A stretch of 64,000 nucleotides of DNA from Pseudoscleropodium purum (taxonomy: Eukaryota > Streptophyta > Bryopsida > Hypnales > Brachytheciaceae). Below, piece after piece: positions 1 to 10,500 of this stretch. The position numbers were made by a program, and so were the translations under genes. The stretch is from NCBI GenBank assembly GCA_963969395.1, contig OZ017796.1, positions 15,564,501 to 15,628,500 on the forward strand, written 5' to 3'. Every line of letters begins with the position of its first letter. The stretch's first letter is position 1. The notes under the pieces are model-generated. The model searched no databases and was not told the DNA's origin. It saw only the letters and a list, made by a program, of their open reading frames with translations.

Positions 1-64
1 CCGCCCCGCCCGTCCGCCTTCCAACGGCGGTCAGGACGTTGCGTCCGTTGGCGTTCATGAGGAT

Positions 65-92
65 GGACGTCCGGACGTCCGGACGTCCGGGT
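65..92. repeat. Short tandem repeat, unit ggacgtcc
   Basis: Three to three and a half copies of the palindromic 8-mer ggacgtcc lie head to tail in a CpG-rich stretch at the window edge. Related gacgt and gtccg words occur through bases 1-120. The patch looks like a CpG island or a simple repeat; no function is visible. Confidence 0.8.
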
Positions 93-180
93 TACGGATG
101 CTATTTTGGGGCGGACGTATTGATTTGTCAACCCTGCATCCTCGTGATCACTGCTAAGCCACTAGTTTCTTCCAAGTTTA

Positions 181-368
181 GGGTTGAAGATTGTGTTATG
201 TGCTTTGGCTCCCTTCGTGTATCAAAGCATGTATCAGGGATCACGGAGAAGGGAACACGCAGACATTCGATGCATGTTGGGTGCGTGAGAGCGTTCGTGA
301 ATGCCGGGTACTGCAATTGCCCGACATGTAGGCTACCTTTGGTGTCTGGAACCCAAGAGTGGTGTTGA
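181..368 (+). pseudogene. RING-H2 finger fragment, one zinc cysteine lost
   Basis: The frame reads RVEDCVMC, then about 20 residues, then RRHSMHVGC, then CNCPTCRLPL, and stops at 366-368. This follows the RING-H2 pattern (C-x2-C ... C-x-H-x2-H-x2-C ... C-x2-C) seen in plant ATL-type ubiquitin ligases. The third ligand, normally Cys in the C-x-H-x2-H segment, is Arg here (CGC at 258-260, one base from TGC). An AG at 180-181 directly before the domain could be a splice acceptor, with earlier exons outside or at the edge of the window. Loss of a ligand and lack of a convincing upstream exon suggest a decaying copy. A divergent but working finger cannot be excluded. Confidence 0.4.
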
Positions 369-1285
369 GGTCTACGAATGGAAATGGCCACTCGGAGACT
401 ACTATTATTGCTTTGCATAGATACCTGGACTATAGTATGAAGTTTGGAAAATTTGTGCAACTTTGCATTGCAGTCATAACATTCTTGAGTGTAGAAAGAG
501 GGGGTCCTTCTACAGATAGCACTGCGTGCAACAAGAATGTATTTGTGTTATAGTGGCCCACAATTAATGCATGGGCAAACTAGCTTGTATTTAAGATTTC
601 CTACATAGAAAGAGCCTGGATTTATGGAAAACAAAAAGTCCCTTGCCTTGAAGTGCAAGAATGTTTTGGTAGTAGTGTAGCCATATTTTCAGTTCTTTGT
701 ATGTCCTTTGTACTCTTCACCACCTTAATACGTAGGATTTTAAAGGTGATAGTGTCGGAGCTTGGGTGTATAGCACTGATTCATGATTGTGCGCTTTGTT
801 GAATATTTGAAATTGTTTTGACAGTGGATGCTCATAGTGAATAAGAAAATAGCTTTGCAGTTTTGAAACAATTTGAGCATTTGCTTAAGGCAGTCCCACA
901 AGTGCTACATTATATTTTTCGAAAAGTCTAATTAGTTGGAAGAAAAAATTGAAAATCTTTCTCAAATTTGGGAAGCAATTCTAAATCTAGTGATTGATGA
1001 ACTGAATGGTGTGTTGTATTTAAAAAAAAATTTAATATTCGTTTTATTAAAAAAAAATTAATATAAGTTTTAATAATTCTTTTTTAATTCTTTTTAAATG
1101 TTATAATTTTAGTAGTTGCAATCTAAATGTGCAAAAGTTGTAGCAGGAGCTGGGTCAGTTGAGTCATCTGCAGGTACATAAACTTACATGGAGAATGTGT
1201 TCAGAGTGGTTTTTCAGAAATATACGACATGCTTATGAACAAACATCGATTCCTGTGCCTAATAATTCTTGCCTTCTGTAACTAG
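369..1285. other. AT-rich stretch without recognised gene
   Basis: The first 200 bases may be 3' flank of the RING fragment. The rest contains poly-A/T runs (about 1020-1100) and no ORF that looks coding. Nothing else was recognised. Confidence 0.5.
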
Positions 1286-1597
1286 ATGGCAAATTTCGTT
1301 AAAATGGCGGCATTTCGTAATTTGGCACTTTTGGGAGTTCAGACGTGTAGTTTGAACCGTTTTTTCTGTACAAGGATTTACATGAGTATTAAATTTTTGA
1401 AATCTACAACACTCCTAGATATCTGAAATCTATACCGATCCTAGATTTTTCAGACTGCTCAATCTAATATCTATGCCTCTCATAGATTTCTGAAATCTAA
1501 AAGTGACCTAGTTGTTAGCAATGTATACTTGTCCTAGATGTCAAGGTGTGGAAACGGCATATGGAATATCGCCATTTTAATGAAATTCGCCATCTTG
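1286..1597. mobile_element. MITE-like element with about 28 bp inverted ends
   Basis: The left end (gatggcaaatttcgttaaaa, then tggcg) is matched in inverted orientation by the right end at about 1567-1597 (gccattttaatgaaattcgc, then catc), with only a few mismatches. The interior, about 250 bp, is non-coding and carries repeated aaatct/agattt words. A related but shorter copy lies in a kinase intron at about 9245-9400. No clear target-site duplication was found, so the superfamily is unassigned. Confidence 0.65.
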
Positions 1598-1799
1598 ACA
1601 AGGACTGTCATTTGATGTCATTTGAGCTGAAATTATTCATCTCTTTGCAATCCCGTTTGGATGCTGAAATGCAGTCTCTCTCTCTCTCTCAACATGGTTT
1701 TCAATAGAATTAAATATTATTTCAGGTCCTTTTAGTTTAATTCAAAATCTTCCAAAGACGTACTCTACTTTTATTGAAAATTAAAGCAGTTTTTGTCTT

Positions 1800-3325
1800 T
1801 TGTTAGCGTTGGAAAGGGGTGCTGTTTCCAATTACCTGCGTAACGAGGCGGTTCAAGTTGGTGTAAGTGGGGTGGTCGATGTCGAGAACGCAACGGCAGA
1901 GGTCGTGAATGGCCTCGTTGTCGAGCATGACGGCTTCATCTGTGTGCTCCAGCAAAGAATGAATGGACAACACGCTGTTTTAAGGCTCCACTCAGCGTTG
2001 GGCACTTGGGGACTCGGCGACTCTGTGCAGCCCAGCTTCGACTTCTTCCTAAAGTCCATCAAGAGGCGCTCCTGGAGTAGAGTCAAGGCCGGATCCTGTC
2101 CCTCTGCCCATTTCACTGGAACACCAGGAATCCTTGCTGCCCTGTGCAATTATCGGTCTGCTTGCGGATGCGGTCCAAGCACGGGTCCACTATCTTCTTG
2201 CCAACTGCACACTCTCATTCAATAGCGCCTTGGTTCCTGTTTCTTATAGAATAATTCTCTCATGTCTTCAATTCTGAATTTCATTTAAGTTGTAGCAGTG
2301 AATGGACTAGAAAATCCTCGGGAGCTAGTAGGTTAGTAGACACAATGTCTATGGAATCTTCAACGTCTACATCTATACTATTTGGTTGATCAAAGGACTT
2401 ACATTGAGTAGGGCTTAGAAGTTGCAACCTTTTTCTGACTAGCCGACAACAAATTGACATGGTTATCTTGAAAACTCAGACTTGACACTATGTTTACATA
2501 GTAGTGTAGCGAAATTGTTGACCAGGAGATAGCAATGAAACAAGTAGTATATACTTTACAAGATGATCTGGTTGCACCTTGCACTTTAATCCGACTGTCT
2601 GGGGTCCCAAACAATTAGTATGACATAGTTTGAATCAGTGATCAACAACCAGTGATTAACGGGATAAGCTTGCAGAATATTCTAGAATGTGATTTCAGAG
2701 AACGTCCGAAGAAAATGTGATTGGGCTGTTTTCTAGCAATTTTAGATTTTAGATTTCAGTTTTCATTTGACATGGGTGACTCCTCCCTGCTTGACTTATC
2801 ATTTGTAAGTTGTGGTGAATGAGAGTAATGTATGTTTTGAAACATTGACCAACCAATGATAATGATCTAAGCTTGCAGGATATCTTAGAACGCGATTTCA
2901 GAGCAGGTCAGTCATAGTATACTAAAGAGATCCGATTGCACCGAGTTTTGGCAATTTTGTATTTTGTTCTCCAGTTTTCACTTGATATGGGTGACTGGTC
3001 CCAGCCTAGTATGTCATTTGTGATTCTTTTTGAGGGAAGTTGAGAGTGCATGAGACTTATACATTGTTTTGAAACATAATTGCGCGTACAGGTGTAGTGT
3101 CCTCTGGCGAAGTTGTTGGCGGGCGTCCTCCATTCCGCTGATGAGCTGCTCGGGGTGGAAGAGCGAGCGATAGGTAGGTGCTCGTGCGCACCTCGTCGAT
3201 CACCGTGGGCTCCAGATCGAGAAACACCGCGCGCGGGACGACGTGCTTGCCCACGCCCGTCTTGCTGAAGAACGTGTTGAACGCATCCTCCCCGTCGCCC
3301 ACGGTTTTGTCACACGGCATCTGCC
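1800..3325 (-). pseudogene. Alpha-tubulin pseudogene with intron remnants
   Basis: On the minus strand, about 3320-3100 encodes [20 protein letters not shown] and then [19 protein letters not shown], followed in shifting frames by the tubulin HPEQLISG segment. About 2200-1800 continues with [14 protein letters not shown] and [12 protein letters not shown], a stop and a deletion of the GTP-binding GGGTGSG region, then [20 protein letters not shown] and [16 protein letters not shown]. Frameshifts and stops break it, and the N-terminus (MREII...) and everything after NRLVTQ are missing. About 900 bp of intron-like DNA separates the two exon blocks. A GGGCAG acceptor precedes the first block and a GTAATT donor follows NRLVTQ. 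It therefore derives from genomic DNA and not from a processed mRNA. Confidence 0.85.
2622..3085. repeat. Two-unit tandem duplication, about 215 bp, inside the tubulin pseudogene
   Basis: The words aagcttgcag, gatttcagag, atgggtgact and gttttgaaacat each recur about 205-230 bp apart and in the same order. The two units differ by substitutions and small indels. The duplication lies in the intron-like gap of the alpha-tubulin pseudogene, so it probably postdates or accompanied its decay. Confidence 0.7.
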
Positions 3326-3559
3326 CAACACACAACAAAACATTTAAACGTTCAAACCAACTGTGCACGCAGAGTGGGCTTTCAGATTCTGAAATTTGGT
3401 GCTTCAGGAGGAAAAGCCAAGGTTGGATCTTTTGTGGCCTGAAGGACTTCAATCTCAAATTGCACGGTAAAAAGATGGAGGAAGCTCCACAAGAGAATGT
3501 AGAGTTTGCTATACTTTTTGCAGTGGTTTTGCAATGCCCACAAATTTTGTTTCAATGAC

Positions 3560-6500
3560 TTTGCAATGGTCTAATATAAAGTATTGCACTATGTTTGCAA
3601 TGGTTTAGAATTTGCAACAGTTTAGAAATATAATAGCATGGATTCAATGTCCAATACTTTTATATTGAATTTATAACAACTTAGCAATGGTTTCGTAATG
3701 CATTATTTCTTTTTCGAGTTAAAAAGCAAACCCAAATTAAGTTCCATTACACATTGTTCCTTTGCAAAACCATTGCAAACGCCTTGCTATTTTGACGTAG
3801 TCAATGCTTTCGGTTAAATATAGGAAGAAATAGAGAAGTGATGTGAAATTCAAGAAGATGTTCAAAATCTTGGTCCATAATCAAGTCGTAGCACAAGCCC
3901 CTTGAGACTAATTGACTATCATTAGTGAATGCATTTATATTGCAATGTAATTCATTAGTGTTGTGAGATTTGTTAATCTCTTGAAGTACCTTTTCTAATT
4001 TTGTAATGACATTTTGAATTTTGGCTATGACTACCGTAGTAAGAGAAATAAATGTACTAACTTGAAAGACACATTATCCCTACTCAACTTGGTGAAGAGA
4101 AATAAAGTCTTGACTTCTACTAATTAAAACCTGACCTTGATGATTGATTCCATTGATTTCTCTTTGTAGAAGAGATTAACAAGATTTATAGAACAAATGT
4201 AGTAGTATATTTCTATTAAAATAATAATTGAAAAGTAAAAACTTTTATGTTCACTTTCAAGTAAAACCAATCATTTACTTTGAATTTGGGGAAAGTAAAT
4301 TGAGTTGATCAAAAGTGTTATGTATTTAAATCCCATGCTCTAGGTAGTAGAGCTTCCAACAAGTATTATCAACTTCGATGCATGCTTACCCAATGTCGAT
4401 ACTTATTTAATCTCTCATTCTCTCATTCTTATGGACAATTTCAAAATATGTAGCTACATTGTGTAAGGCTCAACGTATAGTATTGACTTGCTTTTCAAAT
4501 GAGATCCTATTCAAACTTCAAGGAATACTAACACATGAGTATAGAATCTATGAGCCTAGGAATCTATATTATAGACACCTTCTATAGTTATAGGTATCTA
4601 TATTATAAATTTTCTCCATATTATAGTGTACATATGTTATATGATCATATATTCTAAACACCTTTAAGTGGTTGTAGGTACATGCCTACAACTAGGTTCA
4701 AGACTTGTAGGCTCACATCTTTATATTTTAGTTATACAGTAATACTATTGCTCAAATTTCCTCAAATTTCCTATAAATGTACAAAATTTTGTCAATGAAA
4801 AGCATCCTTCCTTTCCTTCTATTTGGTCTAGAGCCACTATCAACAAATATTAGTTGTGTCACAAAATCAAGTTCACAAATAATTTTCTTTGGCAATCATT
4901 TGATCACTTGTAATCAATTGCCAAGTTTATTGCTAATAATGATACTTGTCACAATATCTACTTTCAACAACAATTACCTTAGCATGATTATCAACATGTT
5001 CTTATGAGAATTTGAGAGAGGAAAGGGTACATTCCATGTTTTTTTGGGTGCCTGGAGGGTTGTTTCAGGCTTGTTCTTAACATTGTCCCACTGGCAACTC
5101 AAGAACAATTGCTATCAAAAAAATTTTAATTTAAAAAAAATGAAATGAAAAATAATTAAACAAAATGACATGGTAGTTTCTTTTCCATGTCAAGCAACTA
5201 TTGCGAGACAGTTTCCAATGTTTAGAAACCCAAAGAAATGCAGGGGAACTTGCAACCCTCTAAGGGGGTTGAAAACCAATAATAACAATTAGGAGCTTAT
5301 GTATCCCAAGAATGCCATCAATATAAAAATCCTCAAATGAAAAACAGTTTAGTTTAAAGCAAAAAGTGGTTTGTTTGGGACCATAGTCTATACACCATAT
5401 AAAGTCCTAATAAAATCTCCATAATGTATTGAATATGACTTCGTTTTTATATTTATTGAATATTATGAAATAAAATTTTACTTGAATATAATAGAGTAGT
5501 CAAATGTGATAGAGTTAAATTAAATACAAAACATAGATGAACAAGTTAGAGAAAATTTGTGGCCTAAATGATCTTTTGAGACTTTTAATAGTTGACATAT
5601 ATTATCTTCAAATGAAACAAAATTGACATGTAGAATTCCTATTATATTGTAACTCAATTGGATGTGAGGTTGAACTATGTGAATCCATTCAACTTAGTTC
5701 ATGGGCATAGATGAAATCAAATTTACAATTAGAAAATATTTTGTACTTGTAAAAAGTTATAAAATGTTAAAAAATAATTATTATGTTTGGAGAATTTTTA
5801 TAATTTCTTTGAAACCTCAAAAAGTGATAGGTGAAATCTAAAGGTAGTCAAATAAGTTATAAGTAATTAACTTTATTGTTGAAAGAAAGGGCTTAATTGT
5901 TCTTTTTTTTTTTTAAATACAAAGAAGACAATCAAAGGATCAAATGGCACCATCAATCCAATTAATGCAAATAAATTGTTAATTTTTTGTAAATTATTTG
6001 ACCTTAAGATTCTTATCATCAAAAAGCATTCAAAATTATATATAAAAAAGTCAAAAAATCTGGATTAGCTCTATGGATGACTCAAATGACTAGTGTCCAT
6101 TAAAAATAAGCCAAAAAGAAATTCTTTAGTGCACAAGAAATCATCTAAAAATTACTAGTGATTTGTTCTTTTATTTGACCACCTTATATAGCAAGATGAT
6201 TTTAGAATAAGGTAAAGGCCCCTTATTAGCAATTGAAACTTTTGTATTATTTAATGGTAGTGAGGCTCTATTTTGTGTGTTGAACTTGTTTGGTAACAAT
6301 AGAAAGAAACTTATTCCCAAATTCCAAGTGTTGATAATTTTCAATCCACGGTATTAAATGGATTGAGTTTGTTTCAAAACACTGCCTAACATTATAATAT
6401 TCTATTGTACAATTACAGTTCAAAAAGGAAGTTTTCATTTTTTATTCCAATCAATGCACTTAGAAATGGCAATTTTTGTTATTTTCACTTAAAAAAGGCC

Positions 6501-6590
6501 CTTCTACCTTTAAGAATTAACCTTGAAATACCCAAGTAGCTACAAAGTGATTAATGAATGATTTTCATTTCATTAAGACTATAGAAACAA
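3560..6590. other. AT-rich intergenic DNA, no gene recognised
   Basis: About 3 kb of roughly 70 percent A+T with frequent stops in all frames. The longest open frame (4777-5007) is hydrophobic and low in complexity and resembles no family. Near 3500-3700 short words such as ttgcaatggttt recur, suggesting a degenerate short tandem repeat. Confidence 0.5.
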
Positions 6591-6900
6591 AGAATTCATG
6601 CCCCTATTCATCTAAACAACTAATAATTCTTGAATGACTACTTTGGTGACAAACCTCATTGTTCTAAACTTTACTTTTAATGAATCAAAGCCTTTTTCAT
6701 CAAAAATCACTCAAAATTGCCATTTCTATTGCATTTGACAAATAAAATAATAAGATGAATATTAGGGAATATAACCATAGGTTCTTGTACTGTACACATA
6801 GAAGAGCACATGATTATCTTTTGTGAACTTTGACCTTATAGATTGCAAGATAATAGCATTTGAAGTGAAAGAGAAATGATTTTTGGACTCTTCTCAAGGA
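6590..6900 (-). repeat. Fragment of the 0.9 kb TTAA-flanked repeat family
   Basis: Segments such as caaaattgccatttctattg and the string around attgcaagataatagcattt match, in inverted orientation, the elements at 46003-49559. It is a truncated copy; the terminal CCC/TTAA ends are not visible. Confidence 0.5.
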
Positions 6901-7059
6901 TTTCAAATGCCAAACCCAATTTAGAAGAGGGAGAGAGAAGAGAGAACTCCACCAACCCTTCCTTCATACTCCGTAAAACTTTCAAGCCAATGCAACGTCA
7001 ATGCAACGAATGCCACTGAGAGAAAAGAAAACGGTAATTTCATACGTAACTGTCACTAA

Positions 7060-7136
7060 GCCTGTCTTGCAATACCAATTCTGTCATTTTTAATGCAAGA
7101 TTTCAGAATTGGTAATCGTTTTAATGCAAGACAGGC
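7060..7136. repeat. Imperfect palindrome upstream of the kinase gene
   Basis: gcctgtcttgca (7060-7071) pairs with tgcaagacaggc (7125-7136), and the inner taccaattctg pairs with cagaattggta. Together they form a hairpin of about 77 bp lying about 450 bp upstream of the kinase start codon. It could be a very small MITE, a hairpin transcript or a regulatory palindrome. Further partial copies of the arm words (ccaattctgtaatttt) follow at about 7170. Confidence 0.7.
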
Positions 7137-7584
7137 AATTCGAACTGTTAAAATGAACACCAATTCTGTAATTTTCCATTCTGAAATCGATCTATAACTA
7201 CGTTTCCTTCCCCAAAAAATTTAACTGCTTGTTGGGCTCAGAAAAATTGCCAGAATCTTGCTTCAAATGTAAGCACCACGTTGTGATATAGTTCACTACC
7301 AATTGACTTGCATTCATGAAATCATTTAAGAAGAGGTGCGCAGATCAAAATTTTGATGCTGAAGGAGAAACAGTTGAGTGTCTCAAGTGCCTCACTATCT
7401 CTATGGAAGTATGCGTAGAGAAACGCTGATAAAGTATGCATAAAATTCATATATTGGTACAAGGGGTACTCCGTATGACAACGTGCAGTGTGCTTCCAGG
7501 TTGAATTGAAGCTTCAATGAAGAATTGAAAGAGTGAGCCTTGAGGTTGGAAATTGAAAGAGTTTGGGAAAAATCAGTTAAAACC

Positions 7585-10500
7585 ATGCCAATCTCATGCT
7601 TCTCCTCGTCGGCACCTGCGTCCCAGGACGGGGCATTCTCCGAGAATATTGGCAACTGTTTTGGGGCTCTTTTGAAGGCGTGCAAGCGCTCCAGGTCGGC
7701 CAGCTGGGGAGAAGATCGAATCGATGAATTCCAGAAAAACCCTAATTTCAAAAAAATCTCGGAAGAGGAGTTTCACAAGTTGTATAAAGTGAAGAAAACC
7801 ATCGGTGTGGGAGGTCAGTCGAGTTCTATATCTTGTCAACTGTTGCTTCATATTGTCAGTGAACTCCACACATGACCACTTTGAGAAGAAAACGATTGAA
7901 CTTCAATAATTAACTTGGCAAGGAATCATGTATTTTGCAGATTTCTTGAAAAACTATGTAACTGTCAATAACTGGTTGAGTCTATAGAAGAGAAATCATG
8001 TTGTGTAAAATAAAAGTGTATCTACTATCTGCGTCACTTTTAAAGTTTAAGCATCATCACATAGGTAAGAGATTTTGTGGCGATCAGAATAGGGATCACT
8101 CTCAGTGCAAGAGCCAAACTCTCTTGAGATGAAATTCCTATCATTATGTATGAACTCTCTATGCAGTTAATCGAAAGTGGGAGATTGTAGACCGATACAA
8201 GTGACGGAGTAGACATCCAATTTGCATTCAAAGTTCAGTTGCAATTGCAAGGGTCATTAAGCTTATTGATTTTACGCTTACACTACGAGCTAATAAGACC
8301 ATCCAACTGTATGAATAAATGAGTCCTGAAGTGCCATAGTATTAACCTTGTCGAGGGCAATTCCCGTTCTCCAGGATTTTCAATTGTGAGAAAAGGGAAA
8401 CACATTCCTACAGGACAAGATGTCGCCATAAAGGTCATCGACCGATCCAAGTATGACCCCAACGACGGGAGCTTGGAAGCCGAGATTGGGGTGCTGGATA
8501 AGGTTCCTCAGCTTTGACAATATATCCTCAGCTTTTACAACTCTACTACAGATACAAAGCATCATACATTGGGTGTTCTACCATACGAAATCAAACTTCT
8601 AAATTTGACAAAGTTTTTTTCCCAGAGCTTACCTGAGAGAGAGATCTATGGCAAATGTTCTGCTCATGCAGGTGCGTCATCCATATTGCATCAGCTTCAA
8701 AGAATGCTACTTTACAAGGAAAAATGTGTACGTGATCACAGAACTGTACGTAGGTTTTTTCTTGACCAAGTACGGTATTTATTTATGTCCTTGTTAAGAG
8801 AAAAAAAGAAGTATTTTTATCTTATCATTTGCATGAATGTCAAATTTCAAGTTGAAAGCTTCCTCTTGGAAGTGTAAGGATGATTGTCCGGTTGAAGTGC
8901 CGATTGAAAGAGGTTGGAATGCAGTGTAACAGGCGGAGAACTTTTGGATCGAGTCCTCAAGAAGGGCAAATATGGAGAACAGAAAGCGGCACGGATTATG
9001 AAGCAGCTTCTGCAGGGAGTAGCCTATTTGCATTCCATTGGTGTGATGCATCGAGATCTCAAGGTGGGCTGTTTGTTCTCCCTCTTTTCTGCATCTGCAC
9101 AGACTCTGTCAGCTTTAAGGTCTGGCACCCCAATCTAATAATTTGTCACTTCGACTTGGGTGGGTCTTAAACCGCGGACCATGTTTCTACTTATGCATGT
9201 ATGAGTTCCTGTAGAGGACACTCAAACTGTTAGGAACCCAAACTTCATGTCATGGAATTGGCGGCATTTCTCAAGGTGCGCTGACCTGAATCGTAAATCT
9301 ATACCAGTCCTAGTTTCTAATGCCTCGTGCGGATGAATGTATGCCACAAAAAAAATTTGCAGTTTACCATGAATTGCGCCAATTCCACAAATGTGATGAT
9401 GTCTCAACTATCAATTGACACTTACTACCAACAACTCATGTGTTTGTACACTGACTACCTAGGACAAAATCATCCTTCAAAGGTACCTTGGCAAAGTGGA
9501 ACTAGTCACTGATAATTGAATAGAAAATGATCATTGCATAAGAAATATGTAAACTAAGTAGAATGAGCTCTTTCCAAGCACTTAAGGCCATCCCTCTCTT
9601 CCACTTGGAACTTAAAGATATTTGGCAGCAATGTCTCTTTCCATCATCTGTGTTGAATACCTTGGAAGGCCGTCATGTAATTTTCCAATTTAAACGCCAT
9701 ACTTAATAGGACAGTGAGCGGAAAAAACATGCCTTATTGATTTTTGTACTGTGTGAGCCACGTCACAAATAATGCCCTTTCTGTTCAACCACATAGATAT
9801 CAGAATAATCCATTGAGAGCATCCTAACTTCGAGGTTGAATTGCGCGCACAATAGTTAGTTAGTCTTGGCATCTGTGAGGCTGAGTATAATGATTGATGA
9901 GTGTGGAATATGCAGAATGGTGACAAGAGTTGAGGGATAAAAGGTTTGTCATATGCAGCTCGAGAACATTCTTCTCAAGTCGCACGAAGAAGATGCGCCC
10001 ATCAAAATCGCGGACTTCGGTCTAGCCAAGATTTTTGCTGGGGCGGCTCCGTTGACGACCATTTGTGGTTCACCCCAATATGTTGGTTAGCGAATTCTAA
10101 ACATCCTTCTCGGAATTATTGCAATGAAGCGATAGATTGCGTGTTGTCATCAATTTTAGTATCCATAGATTTCCTCCTTTAGGCCATCACCATTGTATGC
10201 CGGTGCACCCAATATCGCCTCGCCTCTTGAAATGTTCGGAGTGCAGATCTCTTCCTGGGTTTTTTCGGGGAAGGATTTCAATATTTTTCTCAAAATATGC
10301 ACCAATTCGATGTGCTTCCCTGTTGCAATTTGGCTCTCTTTACAGCCCCTGAAGTGTTGGAAGTCGGCCAGAAACGACTGTGCTACACGCCTGCTGCCGA
10401 TCTCTGGTGAGACGAACTCTCATTTTGGAAGACTAGATATTCATATTAAGACGCAGCTCATTAAACTGTGTCTGATTTCGACCCTTGAATTTCTTGAGCA

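Noticed and set aside
3178..3558. 126-codon plus-strand ORF
   Set aside because: Antisense shadow of the alpha-tubulin pseudogene on the minus strand.
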